Assembly: GCA_000431235.1 (NCBI GenBank)
Contig: HF988729.1
Span: forward strand, 23,002-87,001
Source of the DNA: Coprobacillus sp. CAG:698
Lineage (GTDB): Bacteria; Bacillota_I; Bacilli_A; ML615J-28; CAG-698
Direction: 5' to 3'
DNA length: 64,000 nucleotides
This document shows positions 34,380-43,424 of the stretch, one piece after another (within the stretch, counting starts at the first letter, position 1; the number at the start of each line of letters is the position of its first letter). The notes below the pieces were generated by a model that had not been told where the DNA came from, did no database searches, and saw only the letters and a program-made list of their open reading frames with translations. Position numbers and translations under genes: made by a program.

Positions 34380-35114
34380 ATGAAAAATATTAAAAATCTG
34401 TTGATAGATAAAATTGAAACTATTAAAATAGGAGATATTGTTGAGTTCGGTTCATATCCTCAAAGTCTAAAAGAAAAGGAAATATCTATACAAAATTGCT
34501 CTCCAACTGATAAAGGTTATTATATTGGTAATGATAATTGTAATTATGAATTTTATCGTGAATACTATTATAAAGTTGAACCATTACTTTGGAAAATATT
34601 AGATATTAAAGATGATAAAATATTATTGTTCTCTGAAAGAATCTTACTAAGACATGAATATAGTCTTGCGAGAAATAATTATAAAAAATCAAAAGCAAGA
34701 TTATTTATTAATAATGAATTTTACAATAAAGCATTTACAAAGGAAGAACAAGAGAAAATTATTCCCACACTTATTGATAATTCCCTTTTCTCAACAACTC
34801 ATGAGAAAAATCCATATGTATGCAAAAATACTTTTGATAAAATATATCTATTAAGCCTTAGAGACATAACTAATCCAGAATATGGATTTAATGAAAATAC
34901 AGAAGAAGATGAAAATAGATGTAAGAAAATAACTTCGTACGCAGCTAATTCAGGTGCCGCTTCGGATAACAAAGGTAATGGATATTACTATTTGCGAACT
35001 CCCAGTTTTTATGAATTTGAATCAGAATATACTGTTTTAAATGACGGAAGTATTCTTTCGAGTTCACTTGGAAATACTGGAATAGCTCCAGCTTTATGGA
35101 TTAAAATAAAATAA
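34380..35114 (+). CDS. DUF6273-like protein, single domain
   Basis: 244 residues with no signal peptide. Landmarks of the family in order: VEFGSYPQ (near residue 22), YYYKVEPLLWKILDIKDDKILLFSE, the 'ARLFINNEFYNKAF' helix, YLLSLRDI, then YYYLRTP and GIAPALWIKIK at the end. DUF6273 domains are related to C-type-lectin/formylglycine-enzyme folds and often occur beside surface or toxin-like repeats; the function is not known. ATG 34380 is preceded by TGGAGAATAG. Co-transcribed with the two-domain paralog 15 nt downstream. Confidence 0.72.
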   Translation: MKNIKNLLIDKIETIKIGDIVEFGSYPQSLKEKEISIQNCSPTDKGYYIGNDNCNYEFYREYYYKVEPLLWKILDIKDDKILLFSERILLRHEYSLARNNYKKSKARLFINNEFYNKAFTKEEQEKIIPTLIDNSLFSTTHEKNPYVCKNTFDKIYLLSLRDITNPEYGFNENTEEDENRCKKITSYAANSGAASDNKGNGYYYLRTPSFYEFESEYTVLNDGSILSSSLGNTGIAPALWIKIK

Positions 35115-35129
35115 CTAAGGACAGAAAAT

Positions 35130-36650
35130 ATGAAAAAAACAAATAAAACTTTCTATAAAAAGGCGATTATAAATTTTGGTATGTATCCTCAGACAATAAA
35201 AGATAATAATGTTACAATTAGTGGAACTCCTGATGAAAATGGTTATTATACAGGTAGTGATGGTGAGAAGTATGAAATGCTTAAGGCAAATCCCTTTGAT
35301 GATAATTATTTATTTTCTAACGGGGAGACAATAATTGAAAACAAAGAATATTATTTTAAAGTTGAACCAATAAAATGGAAGATATTACAATATAGTCATG
35401 ATAAAGCTTTAATATTTTCTGAATATATAATAGATACTCATATATATGATGAGCGTGAAAATAACTATGAAACTTCTAGCATAAGAAAATGGTTAAATAA
35501 TGAATTCTTATATAAAGCTTTCAAAATGGAAGATAGAAATAATATTGTAAAAAAGGTTGTTAATAACTCGATTATTTCGACTTTAGATGATGATAATGAT
35601 TATGTATGTTCAAATACAAAAGATAATGTGTTTTTATTGAGCCGAAAAGAAATAGCTGACGAAACATATGGTTTTCTCTATGATCCTTGGGAAATGTGTG
35701 AGAAGAGAGAAAAAGAATTAACTGATTATGCTAAAGCTAAAGAAGTATATGTAGACTTAGAAACTAAAAAAGGTGATTATTTTTTAAGAACACCATATAG
35801 AATTTCACCTACTAATGCTATTATAAGTAGTGCCTTAGGCGATACATATTATGAATATGTATATAATCCTTATATAGGTGTTGTTCCTGCATTAGTTTTA
35901 AAATTAAAAGGTGAAAATGAACCTGAAGAAAATGGTTATAATCTTTTTCAAAAAGGAAATATTATTGAATTTGGTTCTTACCCACAAACTGCTATATGTG
36001 AGGTAGCGGATGATTATGAATATGAAAAAGATAAAGAAGGGTTCATAAAAAGATATGATGGATCCAAATGCATAGCAGCAGCTATAAAGAATCCAGAAGG
36101 GTTTATATTAGAAAATACAGATAGATATGAAATGAATAGAAAATTATTATTTCTATTTGAACCTCTTAAATGGAAGATATTGAAAAAACAAGAAGATAAA
36201 GTTTTACTTGTTTGTGATGAAATAATTGATGCTGGAATATTTGATGATAAAGGAAGCGATTATAAAAACTCTCAAGTTCGTAGATGGCTTAATGAAGAAT
36301 TTCTTAATCTGGCTTTCACAAAAAAAGAAATAGAAATGATTGATGATACTGCAATATATGATGCCAGTGATTTAATATGTAATAAAAACTCTCAAAATAA
36401 TCTAGATAAAGTTTTCTTATTAAGTATAAGTGACATCAGAAATCTAATCAATGAAAAGAAAAAAAGCACAGATTACGCTCGTTCTAATGGAACTATGAAA
36501 GAAAGTAGTTACTGGCTTAGAACTTCATCTATTACAGATAAATATGATGCTCGATGCGCAGGTACAAATGACTTTTATAATTATCTTCGAAAAGAAGAAG
36601 TTACTGGCCTGGTTCCAGCGATATGGTTAAAACTCGAAATGAGGAAGTAA
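35130..36650 (+). CDS. DUF6273-like protein, two tandem domains
   Basis: 506 residues containing two copies of the domain. The first (about 10-268) has INFGMYPQ, YYFKVEPIKWKIL, SSIRKWLNNEFLYKAF, VFLLSRKEI, YFLRTP and VVPALVLKLK. The second (about 278-506) has IEFGSYPQ, FLFEPLKWKIL, QVRRWLNEEFLNLAF, VFLLSISDI, YWLRTS and LVPAIWLKLE. Together with the preceding gene this makes three diverged domains in a row, evidence of local duplication. No membrane segment or signal is seen. Function unknown. Confidence 0.72.
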   Translation: MKKTNKTFYKKAIINFGMYPQTIKDNNVTISGTPDENGYYTGSDGEKYEMLKANPFDDNYLFSNGETIIENKEYYFKVEPIKWKILQYSHDKALIFSEYIIDTHIYDERENNYETSSIRKWLNNEFLYKAFKMEDRNNIVKKVVNNSIISTLDDDNDYVCSNTKDNVFLLSRKEIADETYGFLYDPWEMCEKREKELTDYAKAKEVYVDLETKKGDYFLRTPYRISPTNAIISSALGDTYYEYVYNPYIGVVPALVLKLKGENEPEENGYNLFQKGNIIEFGSYPQTAICEVADDYEYEKDKEGFIKRYDGSKCIAAAIKNPEGFILENTDRYEMNRKLLFLFEPLKWKILKKQEDKVLLVCDEIIDAGIFDDKGSDYKNSQVRRWLNEEFLNLAFTKKEIEMIDDTAIYDASDLICNKNSQNNLDKVFLLSISDIRNLINEKKKSTDYARSNGTMKESSYWLRTSSITDKYDARCAGTNDFYNYLRKEEVTGLVPAIWLKLEMRK

Positions 36651-36670
36651 TTTTCTCATTTTTATTATTT
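36637..36670 (+). terminator. Terminator after the DUF6273 pair
   Basis: AAATGAG/CTCATTT (36637-36643/36655-36661) with a bulged extension AA/TT and a T-rich tail; it overlaps the stop codon. Confidence 0.65.
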
Positions 36671-36728
36671 GAAATATTATGTTATAGACATAACTATTGT
36701 AATTGTCTTAACAAAAATGAAGATTATA

Positions 36729-36757
36729 TTGTTAGTAATTTGTGAATGTGATATAAT
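36729..36757 (+). promoter_or_regulatory. Promoter of the peptidase-ung-MutS-like operon
   Basis: TTGTTA (36729-36734), 17-bp spacer, TATAAT (36752-36757). Confidence 0.75.
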
Positions 36758-36777
36758 AATACAAAGGAGTGATATAA

Positions 36778-38004
36778 ATGAAAAAAAATATATTAAAGAA
36801 ATATGCAGAGGTTGTTGTAAAGGTTGGTGCAAATATCCAAAAAGATCAATATGTAATGATATATGCAAGTGTTAATCAAGCAGAGTTTGTAAGAATGCTT
36901 GCAAAAGAATGTTACAAAGCAAAAGCACGTTTTGTAAAGGTTGAGTGGAGTGATGATGAAATCTCTAAGATATCTTTGAAACATGTAAAATATGAAACAT
37001 ATATTGAAAATAGTAAAATGACAGAGTATCGTTTGCAAAATATGTGTAAAATAATACCTGCATGTATATATGTTGAAGATAGTGATCCCGACGTATTTAA
37101 TGGACTTGATATGATTGCTCAACTAAAAGCTCGTCAAGATAGATACCAAGATTTAAAGAAATATTATGATGAGTTAGAAAACAAATATCAATGGGTTATA
37201 TGTGCAATGCCATCAAAAGAATGGGCTAAAAAGGTATTTCCAGAAATGCCAGTGAATGAAGCATACAAAAAATTAGAAGAAGCAATCTTAACAACAACAA
37301 GAATCGATGAGAATGCTCTAAATAACTGGGAAGAACATATTAATAATCTAGAGGAAAAAGCTAAAATACTTAATGATTTAAATCTAGATTATTTAGAATA
37401 TAAGTCAAGCAATGGCACAAATTTAAAACTACATTTAATGCCAAATCATAACTGGTTAAGTGCTCGCGGAAAAACATTAAAAACAAATATAATGTATGCT
37501 GCCAATATGCCTACGGAAGAAGTATTTACAATGCCTAAACCAGATGCTGTTGATGGTGTTGTTTATAGTACAAAACCACTTTCATTGAGAGGTAAACTTG
37601 TTGAGAACTTTGCAATATATTTTGAAAATGGAAGAGTAACTAAAGTTGAAGCTGAAAAGGGTAAAGAAGTATTAGAAGAATTATTAAATGACGATGAAGG
37701 AAGTAAACATTTGGGTGAAGTTGCTCTAGTGCCTTACAATTCACCAATTAATCTTTCTAAAATTCTCTTCTATAATACTTTGTTTGATGAAAATGCAAGT
37801 TGCCATCTTGCACTAGGAGCTTCATTTAAAGATGCTATAAAAGGTTACGAAGACTTAACAGAAGAAGATTGGAAAAAAATGGGATTTAATGATTCAATGA
37901 ATCATGTAGATTTCATGGTTGGTAGTCAAGATTTAGATATTGTTGGAACAAAATTTGACGATACAAAAGTACAAATTTTTAAGAATGGTAATTGGGCAAT
38001 ATAA
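36778..38004 (+). CDS. pepS: M29-family aminopeptidase (AmpS/PepS type)
   Basis: 408 residues, the usual length. It removes N-terminal residues from peptides in the cytoplasm using two metal ions. 'LKKYAEVVVKVGANIQKDQYVMIYAS' at the start, 'CAMPSKEWAKKVFPEMP', 'ANMPTEEVFTMPKPDAVDGVVYSTKPL', 'LGEVALVPYNSPI' and 'ENASCHLALGASFKDAI' are family hallmarks; the Glu and His residues in these blocks are metal ligands. AAAGGAG precedes ATG 36778. The stop overlaps the cupin start, so this is the head of a five-gene operon. Confidence 0.93.
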   Translation: MKKNILKKYAEVVVKVGANIQKDQYVMIYASVNQAEFVRMLAKECYKAKARFVKVEWSDDEISKISLKHVKYETYIENSKMTEYRLQNMCKIIPACIYVEDSDPDVFNGLDMIAQLKARQDRYQDLKKYYDELENKYQWVICAMPSKEWAKKVFPEMPVNEAYKKLEEAILTTTRIDENALNNWEEHINNLEEKAKILNDLNLDYLEYKSSNGTNLKLHLMPNHNWLSARGKTLKTNIMYAANMPTEEVFTMPKPDAVDGVVYSTKPLSLRGKLVENFAIYFENGRVTKVEAEKGKEVLEELLNDDEGSKHLGEVALVPYNSPINLSKILFYNTLFDENASCHLALGASFKDAIKGYEDLTEEDWKKMGFNDSMNHVDFMVGSQDLDIVGTKFDDTKVQIFKNGNWAI

Positions 38005-38360
38005 TGGAAAAGTTTATCCTGAATAAAGAAACAAAAAAGTTAAAAAATATTGATTATGCAAAAGTTTGCTTATTAAAGGATTTAGTTTCATATCAAGAAG
38101 GTCAAGTAGTAAGTAAAACATTATCACAAAATAAAAATTTAAGCATGACTTTATTTTCTTTCGATAAAGATGAAGAAATTAGTACTCACAAGTCTGACGG
38201 GGATGCTTTTGTTTTATGTTTAGATGGAAAAATTAAAATCACTATTGATGATAAGGAATATGTATTAAATGATGGTGAATCGATAGTTATGCCTTCTAAA
38301 CATCCGCATGCTGTTTATGCTCTTGAAAGATGTAAAATGCTTTTGGTAGTGGTGTTCTAA
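38004..38360 (+). CDS. Small cupin-domain protein
   Basis: 118 residues forming a single cupin beta-barrel: 'ISTHKSDGDAFVLCLDGKIKITIDDKEYVLNDGESIVMPSKHPHAVYA' contains both cupin motifs, with His and Asp/His positions suitable for metal binding. Single-domain cupins of this size are often uncharacterised sugar- or metal-binding proteins. ATG 38004 overlaps the peptidase stop (TAATG) and its own stop overlaps ung, so it is translated as part of the chain. Confidence 0.82.
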   Translation: MEKFILNKETKKLKNIDYAKVCLLKDLVSYQEGQVVSKTLSQNKNLSMTLFSFDKDEEISTHKSDGDAFVLCLDGKIKITIDDKEYVLNDGESIVMPSKHPHAVYALERCKMLLVVVF

Positions 38361-39025
38361 TGGTTAAAATTGGAAATAGTTGGGATGATTTACTAAAAGA
38401 TGAATTCCAAAAAGATTATTATAAAAACTTACATGAGTTTTTAAAAAGTGAATATTCCCATCACATAATTTATCCTAATATGTTTGATATTTTTAATGCT
38501 TTGAAATACACTGCATATGAGGATGTTAAGGTTGTAATAATTGGTCAAGATCCATATCATGAAGAGGGACAAGCTCATGGACTATGTTTTTCTGTGAAGG
38601 AAAATGTTCCTTTTCCGCCATCACTAAAGAATATCTTTAAAGAACTAAATAGTGATTTGAATATACCTATTCCTCAAAATGGTGATCTCACGAAGTGGGC
38701 TAAGCAAGGAGTACTCCTTCTTAATACTTGCTTAACTGTTAGAGCTCACTATGCAAATAGCCATAAAGGAAAAGGTTGGGAAATCCTTACAAATAAAATT
38801 ATAGAACTTTTAAATGAAAGAAAACAACCTGTAATATTTGTATTGTGGGGAAATGACGCTAAAACAAAAAAACAATTAATAACTAATCCAATTCATTATG
38901 TTTTAGAAGCTGCTCACCCAAGTCCTTTATCGGCATATAATGGGTTCTTTGGATGTAAACATTTTTCAAAGGTAAATGCCATACTAAAGAAAAATAATAT
39001 AAAAGAAATAGATTGGAGTCTATAG
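38360..39025 (+). CDS. ung: Uracil-DNA glycosylase, family 1
   Basis: 221 residues. Removes uracil from DNA as the first step of base excision repair. Motif A GQDPYHEEGQAHGLCFSV contains the catalytic Asp and the water-activating region; motif B AAHPSPLSAYNGFFG contains the active-site His and the DNA-intercalation Leu. The start overlaps the cupin stop (TAATG) and the GNAT gene follows directly. Confidence 0.97.
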   Translation: MVKIGNSWDDLLKDEFQKDYYKNLHEFLKSEYSHHIIYPNMFDIFNALKYTAYEDVKVVIIGQDPYHEEGQAHGLCFSVKENVPFPPSLKNIFKELNSDLNIPIPQNGDLTKWAKQGVLLLNTCLTVRAHYANSHKGKGWEILTNKIIELLNERKQPVIFVLWGNDAKTKKQLITNPIHYVLEAAHPSPLSAYNGFFGCKHFSKVNAILKKNNIKEIDWSL

Positions 39026-39511
39026 ATGATAAAAGTAGTTACAAAAAATCAAATGGACAAATACTTAGATGAAATAGTTGATTTAAGAATCAAACTAAAT
39101 GATATTCATGTAGATTCTTTAAAAGATGTTTTTAAAGATAATATAATGAATGAAACAAGACTTGATACAATATATGCCATTAATGATACTAATAGAGATG
39201 TAGTTATTATGGAAAATAACGATGTTGTAATGGCTTATGCCTTGATTAACTACGAAAAAACAAAAGAAACATTTGATAAAAAAGCTAAAGAAGTTTATTA
39301 TATTCAAGAAATAATGATTTCTAATGCCTTTCAAAATCAAGGCTTAGGTAAGAAAATGATAGAATATTTGAAAAAGGATGCTTATAAAAAAGGATTCAAA
39401 TTAATAGAACTTGATGTATGGAGTTTCAATCAAAAAGCTATTAGTTTTTATAAAAATGTTGGTTTTAGAGAACAACAACTGATTATGAATTTGGAGTTAA
39501 CTGATGAATAA
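39026..39511 (+). CDS. GNAT-family N-acetyltransferase
   Basis: 161 residues. The acetyl-CoA site motif 'VYYIQEIMISNAFQNQGLGKKMIEYLKKDAYKKG' (about 95-128) contains the Q-x-x-G-x-G/A loop, followed by 'IELDVWSFNQKAISFYKNVGFREQQLIMNLEL', the usual C-terminal part. The substrate (protein N-terminus, antibiotic or metabolite) cannot be read from sequence. Ends 8 nt inside the MutS-like gene. Confidence 0.9.
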   Translation: MIKVVTKNQMDKYLDEIVDLRIKLNDIHVDSLKDVFKDNIMNETRLDTIYAINDTNRDVVIMENNDVVMAYALINYEKTKETFDKKAKEVYYIQEIMISNAFQNQGLGKKMIEYLKKDAYKKGFKLIELDVWSFNQKAISFYKNVGFREQQLIMNLELTDE

Positions 39512-41243
39512 AAACAAACTTCAAGAAATTAAAGCAAGTATAACGAATGATTATGAGCTTTTTAAAAAGAAATCAAATATACTATCAATATTAAGAGGAA
39601 TCTCATTTCTTTTAATTGCTCTTTCTATATTATTATATTTTACTATAGACTTACATTTTGTTTTTATAATTCTTACAATTATTTGTTTCATTGTTTTGCT
39701 TATAATACATAATCATATTGACTTAATAAAGAAGTATTATGAATCATATTTACATGTGATTTCCAATTATGAAAGAAGAATTGATGGTACATATGTAGGT
39801 AGAAAAGAAACTACTGGGTTAGAGTTTTTTGAAAATGATAAAGATTTTTTGAAAGACTTAGATATAATTGGTAATAATTCTTTGTACCAATATTTGAACA
39901 TTTGTAGAACACATATGGGAAGAAAAAAACTATATGATAGTTTATGTAATAATGATTTGGGTGAAAACCTTTATAAAAGGCAAGAAGCAATAAAAGAATT
40001 AGGCGAAAATCTTGAGTTTTGTTTAAACTTTGAAGCTAACAATTATCGAATAGAGGACAACGTATATTTCTCAAAATTAAATAAAGTTACTCTGAAGGGG
40101 TTACATATAATTTTATCTTTAGGAATATTTTTATTTATTACTTTTGTAATATTATTTATATTGTCTGGTTTAGATAGAGTTAATCCTTCCTTCTTAATTA
40201 TACCTTGCATAGTACAGATACTTAATTTCTTTATCTTTGGAAATATAAATAAAAATGCTTTAGAAGAAATAAAGAATATTGATGATGTTTCCTCATCGAT
40301 ATACGATACATTAAAGCTTTTTAAAGATATCGAGTTGAAGTCAGAAGTTTTAAAAACACACTTAGATAATATTATAAGGGGAAGAAAGTATGTTAAAAAA
40401 TTAACCCTTATATCTGATTTTGATAGTGTACGTTATAACCCTTTGATAGGTGCTATTTTTAATGCTTTGGTTCCTTTCTCAGTTATAATTAGTTATTTAT
40501 GCATGAAGACTATTAATAATTATTCATATGATATAACTAAGGGAATTGAATCTTTTGAAGAGTTCGAAATGCTTGTAAGTTTATGTGTGATAAAACATAC
40601 AAAAGAATGTGCATCCCTTCCTAAAAGGTCAGAAGAGGTTTCGATTGCGTGCACTAATGTTTTACATCCACTTCTTGGTGAATCTAAATGTGTTGGAAAT
40701 GATTTTGATACAAAGAATGGTATAAATGTTATAACAGGTTCAAATATGAGCGGTAAGACATCGTTTATGCGAACTATTGGCATAAATATAGTATTAATGA
40801 ATGCGGGAACTTATGTAAATGCTACATCATTTTCGGCATCTTATCTTAATTTATTCACATCAATGCGCATATCAGATGATATAACTAAAGGAATATCTAC
40901 ATTTTACGCTGAACTGCTACGTATAAAAAAAGCTATTGATTGTGTTAAAAATAATGAAAAAATGTTAACGCTAATAGATGAAGTTTTTAGTGGAACTAAT
41001 TCTAATGATCGTATAAAAGGCGCAATTTCTCTTATGAAAATGCTTGATAAACCTAACTCAATAGTTCTAATTACAACACATGATTTTGAACTTTGTGACA
41101 TAAAGGATGAGAATATTATAAATTATCATTTTAGTGAATACTATGAGAATGATAAAATTAAGTTCAATTATAAACTCGAAAAAGGTAAATGTACTACTAC
41201 TAATGCCATCTATTTGATGAAGTTAGTGGGTATAGAAGAATAG
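39504..41243 (+). CDS. Membrane-anchored MutS-family ATPase
   Basis: 579 residues. Two N-terminal hydrophobic segments (about 28-75) and another pair near 200-255 place it at the membrane. A MutS-like core begins at 'LDIIGNNSLYQYLNICRTHMGRKKLYDSL', and the ATPase has P-loop GSNMSGKTSFMRT (near 413), TLIDEVFSGTNSNDR as Walker B/D-loop and the 'ITTHDFEL' switch. Mismatch-recognition domain I and its Phe-x-Glu are absent, so it is not MutS proper. Homologous genes occur in many Firmicutes without a known role. Last gene of the operon. Confidence 0.82.
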   Translation: MNKNKLQEIKASITNDYELFKKKSNILSILRGISFLLIALSILLYFTIDLHFVFIILTIICFIVLLIIHNHIDLIKKYYESYLHVISNYERRIDGTYVGRKETTGLEFFENDKDFLKDLDIIGNNSLYQYLNICRTHMGRKKLYDSLCNNDLGENLYKRQEAIKELGENLEFCLNFEANNYRIEDNVYFSKLNKVTLKGLHIILSLGIFLFITFVILFILSGLDRVNPSFLIIPCIVQILNFFIFGNINKNALEEIKNIDDVSSSIYDTLKLFKDIELKSEVLKTHLDNIIRGRKYVKKLTLISDFDSVRYNPLIGAIFNALVPFSVIISYLCMKTINNYSYDITKGIESFEEFEMLVSLCVIKHTKECASLPKRSEEVSIACTNVLHPLLGESKCVGNDFDTKNGINVITGSNMSGKTSFMRTIGINIVLMNAGTYVNATSFSASYLNLFTSMRISDDITKGISTFYAELLRIKKAIDCVKNNEKMLTLIDEVFSGTNSNDRIKGAISLMKMLDKPNSIVLITTHDFELCDIKDENIINYHFSEYYENDKIKFNYKLEKGKCTTTNAIYLMKLVGIEE

Positions 41244-41262
41244 ACGCTGTATGCGTCTTTTT
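41242..41262 (+). terminator. Terminator of the peptidase-MutS-like operon
   Basis: AGACGC-TGTAT-GCGTCT then TTTTTCTTG; it overlaps the stop codon. Confidence 0.85.
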
Positions 41263-41420
41263 CTTGTTTTATCAATAAAACCATGATATAATTAATATGA
41301 AGAAAACGCATATAAAAGGTATTTTATACAAAAAGAAAAATAATTTTTATTATAAAAATAGGAAATAGTCACATAGTAAAAATAATAATTTTGCTTAGAG
41401 TTTATCCTTTTTTATGTTTC

Positions 41421-41474
41421 TTTAACTAAATATAAGCACTAATTTAACTTATTTTTAAGTAGTTATGATAAAAT
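41421..41474 (+). promoter_or_regulatory. Two-component operon promoter with direct-repeat operator
   Basis: TTTAACTTATTTTTAAGT (41443-41460) is a direct repeat TTTAAC-N5-TTTAAG lying 8 nt before TAAAAT (41469-41474). A second copy, TTTAACTAAATATAAGC (41421-41437), is 22 bp upstream, two helical turns. The spacing is that of OmpR/PhoB-family boxes such as CiaR or PhoP sites, so autoregulation by the response regulator is likely. Confidence 0.6.
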
Positions 41475-41495
41475 TAATAAAAAGGATGTGTGGTT

Positions 41496-42164
41496 ATGAA
41501 ATTACTTTTAGCAGAAGATGATAGAGATATTTCAAGTGTAATAGTAAAATTCTTACAAAAAAACAACTATCTAGTTGATGCTGTATATGATGGAAAGGAA
41601 GCTTTACAATACTTAGATTGTGAAAAATATGATGGTGTAATTCTAGATGTAATGATGCCTAAAATGGACGGGATAACTGTTGTAAGGAATATGCGAAAAA
41701 AAGGTGACAATACGCCTGTTTTAATTTTGACTGCTAAAGCTGAAATTGATGACAAAGTTTTAGGTTTAGATGCTGGTGCTGATGACTATCTAACTAAACC
41801 ATTTTCAATGAAAGAATTTTTAGCGCGTATAAGAGCTCTTACACGTCGTAAGAATACAACGCTGTCAACATTTTCTTTTGGCAACATAATATTAAATCCC
41901 AAAACATATGAGATAATATCGCAGACAGATAAAGTAAGATTAAGTGCTAAGGAATATCAAGTAATGGAAATATTAATAAATAATTCCAATTCACTTGTAT
42001 CAACAGAGATGTTGATGGATAAAGTTTGGGGTTTTGATAGCGATGCAGAAATAAATGTTGTTTGGGTTTATATTTCGGCACTTAGAAAGAAACTTCAAGC
42101 AATAAATGCTAATCTTACAATTTCAGCTATAAGAGGGCTTGGATATAAATTGGAGGAAAAATAA
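41496..42164 (+). CDS. OmpR/PhoB-family response regulator
   Basis: 222 residues. Receiver domain with acidic pocket AEDD (residues 6-9), phosphoacceptor D51 in VILDVMMPKMDG and Lys in 'DDYLTKPFSMKEF'. The C-terminal winged helix (about 130-222) ends with 'VVWVYISALRKKLQAINANLTISAIRGLGYKLEE'. ATG 41496 follows AAAGGATG; an upstream GTG at 41490 is less well placed. The stop overlaps the histidine kinase gene. Likely binds the TTTAAC-N5-TTTARG boxes upstream of itself and of the non-coding RNA at 43425. Confidence 0.93.
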   Translation: MKLLLAEDDRDISSVIVKFLQKNNYLVDAVYDGKEALQYLDCEKYDGVILDVMMPKMDGITVVRNMRKKGDNTPVLILTAKAEIDDKVLGLDAGADDYLTKPFSMKEFLARIRALTRRKNTTLSTFSFGNIILNPKTYEIISQTDKVRLSAKEYQVMEILINNSNSLVSTEMLMDKVWGFDSDAEINVVWVYISALRKKLQAINANLTISAIRGLGYKLEEK

Positions 42165-43372
42165 TGATCAAGAAGTTAAAAATGAGGTTTGTACTAATTT
42201 GTATGTCCTCAATACTATTTGTTCTTGGAGCGATTATCGCAACTGTTAATATAATAAATTATCGATTTATTAATCAAACAGCAGATGAACTTTTGGATTT
42301 ATTAGCATATAATGATGGAATGTTTATCGAAGAATACTTCAAAGAATATGGAGCTCCTCCATATACGACAAAAGAAAGCAAATACGAAACAAGATTTTTT
42401 TGTGTTAGATTTGATGACGAAGAAAGACTTATCAGTATAAATATCCAAAATATTGCTAGTGTTAATGAAGAAGAAGCGGTAAGCTATGCCTTTAATGTAT
42501 TGAATAGTAATAAAAAAAGAGGTTTTTACGAAAAATATAGATATTTAATTTCTAAAACAACGAATGGGAAATTAGTTATTTTTGTTGATTGTTCTAAAGC
42601 GGTATATATAGCTAGAAAGTTTGTAAACATAAGCGTAATAGTTGGTGCATTTGCCCTTGTAGGACTTTCTCTTCTAGTTTGGACGATTTCCTCAAAAACA
42701 GTAAAACCAATTGTGGATAGTTATAATAAACAAAGAAAATTTATAACTGATGCTGGTCACGAGCTTAAAACTCCGTTAACAATAATTGCTGCAAATGCAG
42801 AAATAATGGAAATTGAAAATGGAGAAGACGAGTGTATAGATGCCATAAAGAAACAAGTTGCGAGAATGACACAGATGACGAAAAACCTAGTGACATTATC
42901 ACGAATAGATGAAGCGGACTTACGAAATGAAATGAATGAATTCTCATTAACAAATACTTCAATTGATATATTTGAAAGTATGAAGAAAGTAGCTATAAAT
43001 CAAGGGAAAGATTATACATATTCTGTAGAAAATGATTTAATTTATAATGGAAATGAAAGATTAATTCGTGAATTACTATTAGTTATAGTCGATAACGCTA
43101 TAAAGTATTCAAAGTCGCATATTAATATAAATGTTTCAAAAAAGAAAAACAAATTAATAGTAGATATTGAAAATGATACAAATGGTCTAAACAAAGATGA
43201 AATAAAAAACTATACAAATAGGTTTTATCGAACGGATGAAAGCAGAGCATCATCTATTGAAGGTAGTGGCATAGGCTTATCAATTGCCAATGAGATAGTT
43301 AAAATGCATAAAGGGGAAATGAAGTTATCATCTGAAGATGGTATTGAGTTTAAGATAAAAATAATTTTATAA
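42164..43372 (+). CDS. Membrane sensor histidine kinase
   Basis: 402 residues. Two membrane segments (about 8-32 and 147-172) flank an extracellular sensor region of about 115 residues; no HAMP domain is obvious. The H-box DAGHELKTPLTIIAANAEIM carries the phosphoacceptor H199. The N-box 'LLVIVDNAIKYSKSH', the F-box-like FYRTDESRA and GSGIGLSIANEIVKMH complete the ATPase. It starts on the stop of the response regulator (TAATG), so the pair forms one system. Signal unknown. Confidence 0.93.
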   Translation: MIKKLKMRFVLICMSSILFVLGAIIATVNIINYRFINQTADELLDLLAYNDGMFIEEYFKEYGAPPYTTKESKYETRFFCVRFDDEERLISINIQNIASVNEEEAVSYAFNVLNSNKKRGFYEKYRYLISKTTNGKLVIFVDCSKAVYIARKFVNISVIVGAFALVGLSLLVWTISSKTVKPIVDSYNKQRKFITDAGHELKTPLTIIAANAEIMEIENGEDECIDAIKKQVARMTQMTKNLVTLSRIDEADLRNEMNEFSLTNTSIDIFESMKKVAINQGKDYTYSVENDLIYNGNERLIRELLLVIVDNAIKYSKSHININVSKKKNKLIVDIENDTNGLNKDEIKNYTNRFYRTDESRASSIEGSGIGLSIANEIVKMHKGEMKLSSEDGIEFKIKIIL

Positions 43373-43386
43373 AAATTTTATAAACT

Positions 43387-43418
43387 TTTAACTAATTTTT
43401 AGGTTGATATTATATAAT
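43387..43418 (+). promoter_or_regulatory. Promoter of the non-coding RNA with the same direct-repeat operator
   Basis: TTTAACTAATTTTTAGGT (43387-43404), then 8 nt, then TATAAT (43413-43418). Sequence and spacing match the box before the response regulator, and no good -35 hexamer is present, as expected of an activator-dependent promoter. Confidence 0.6.
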
Positions 43419-43424
43419 GTTATT

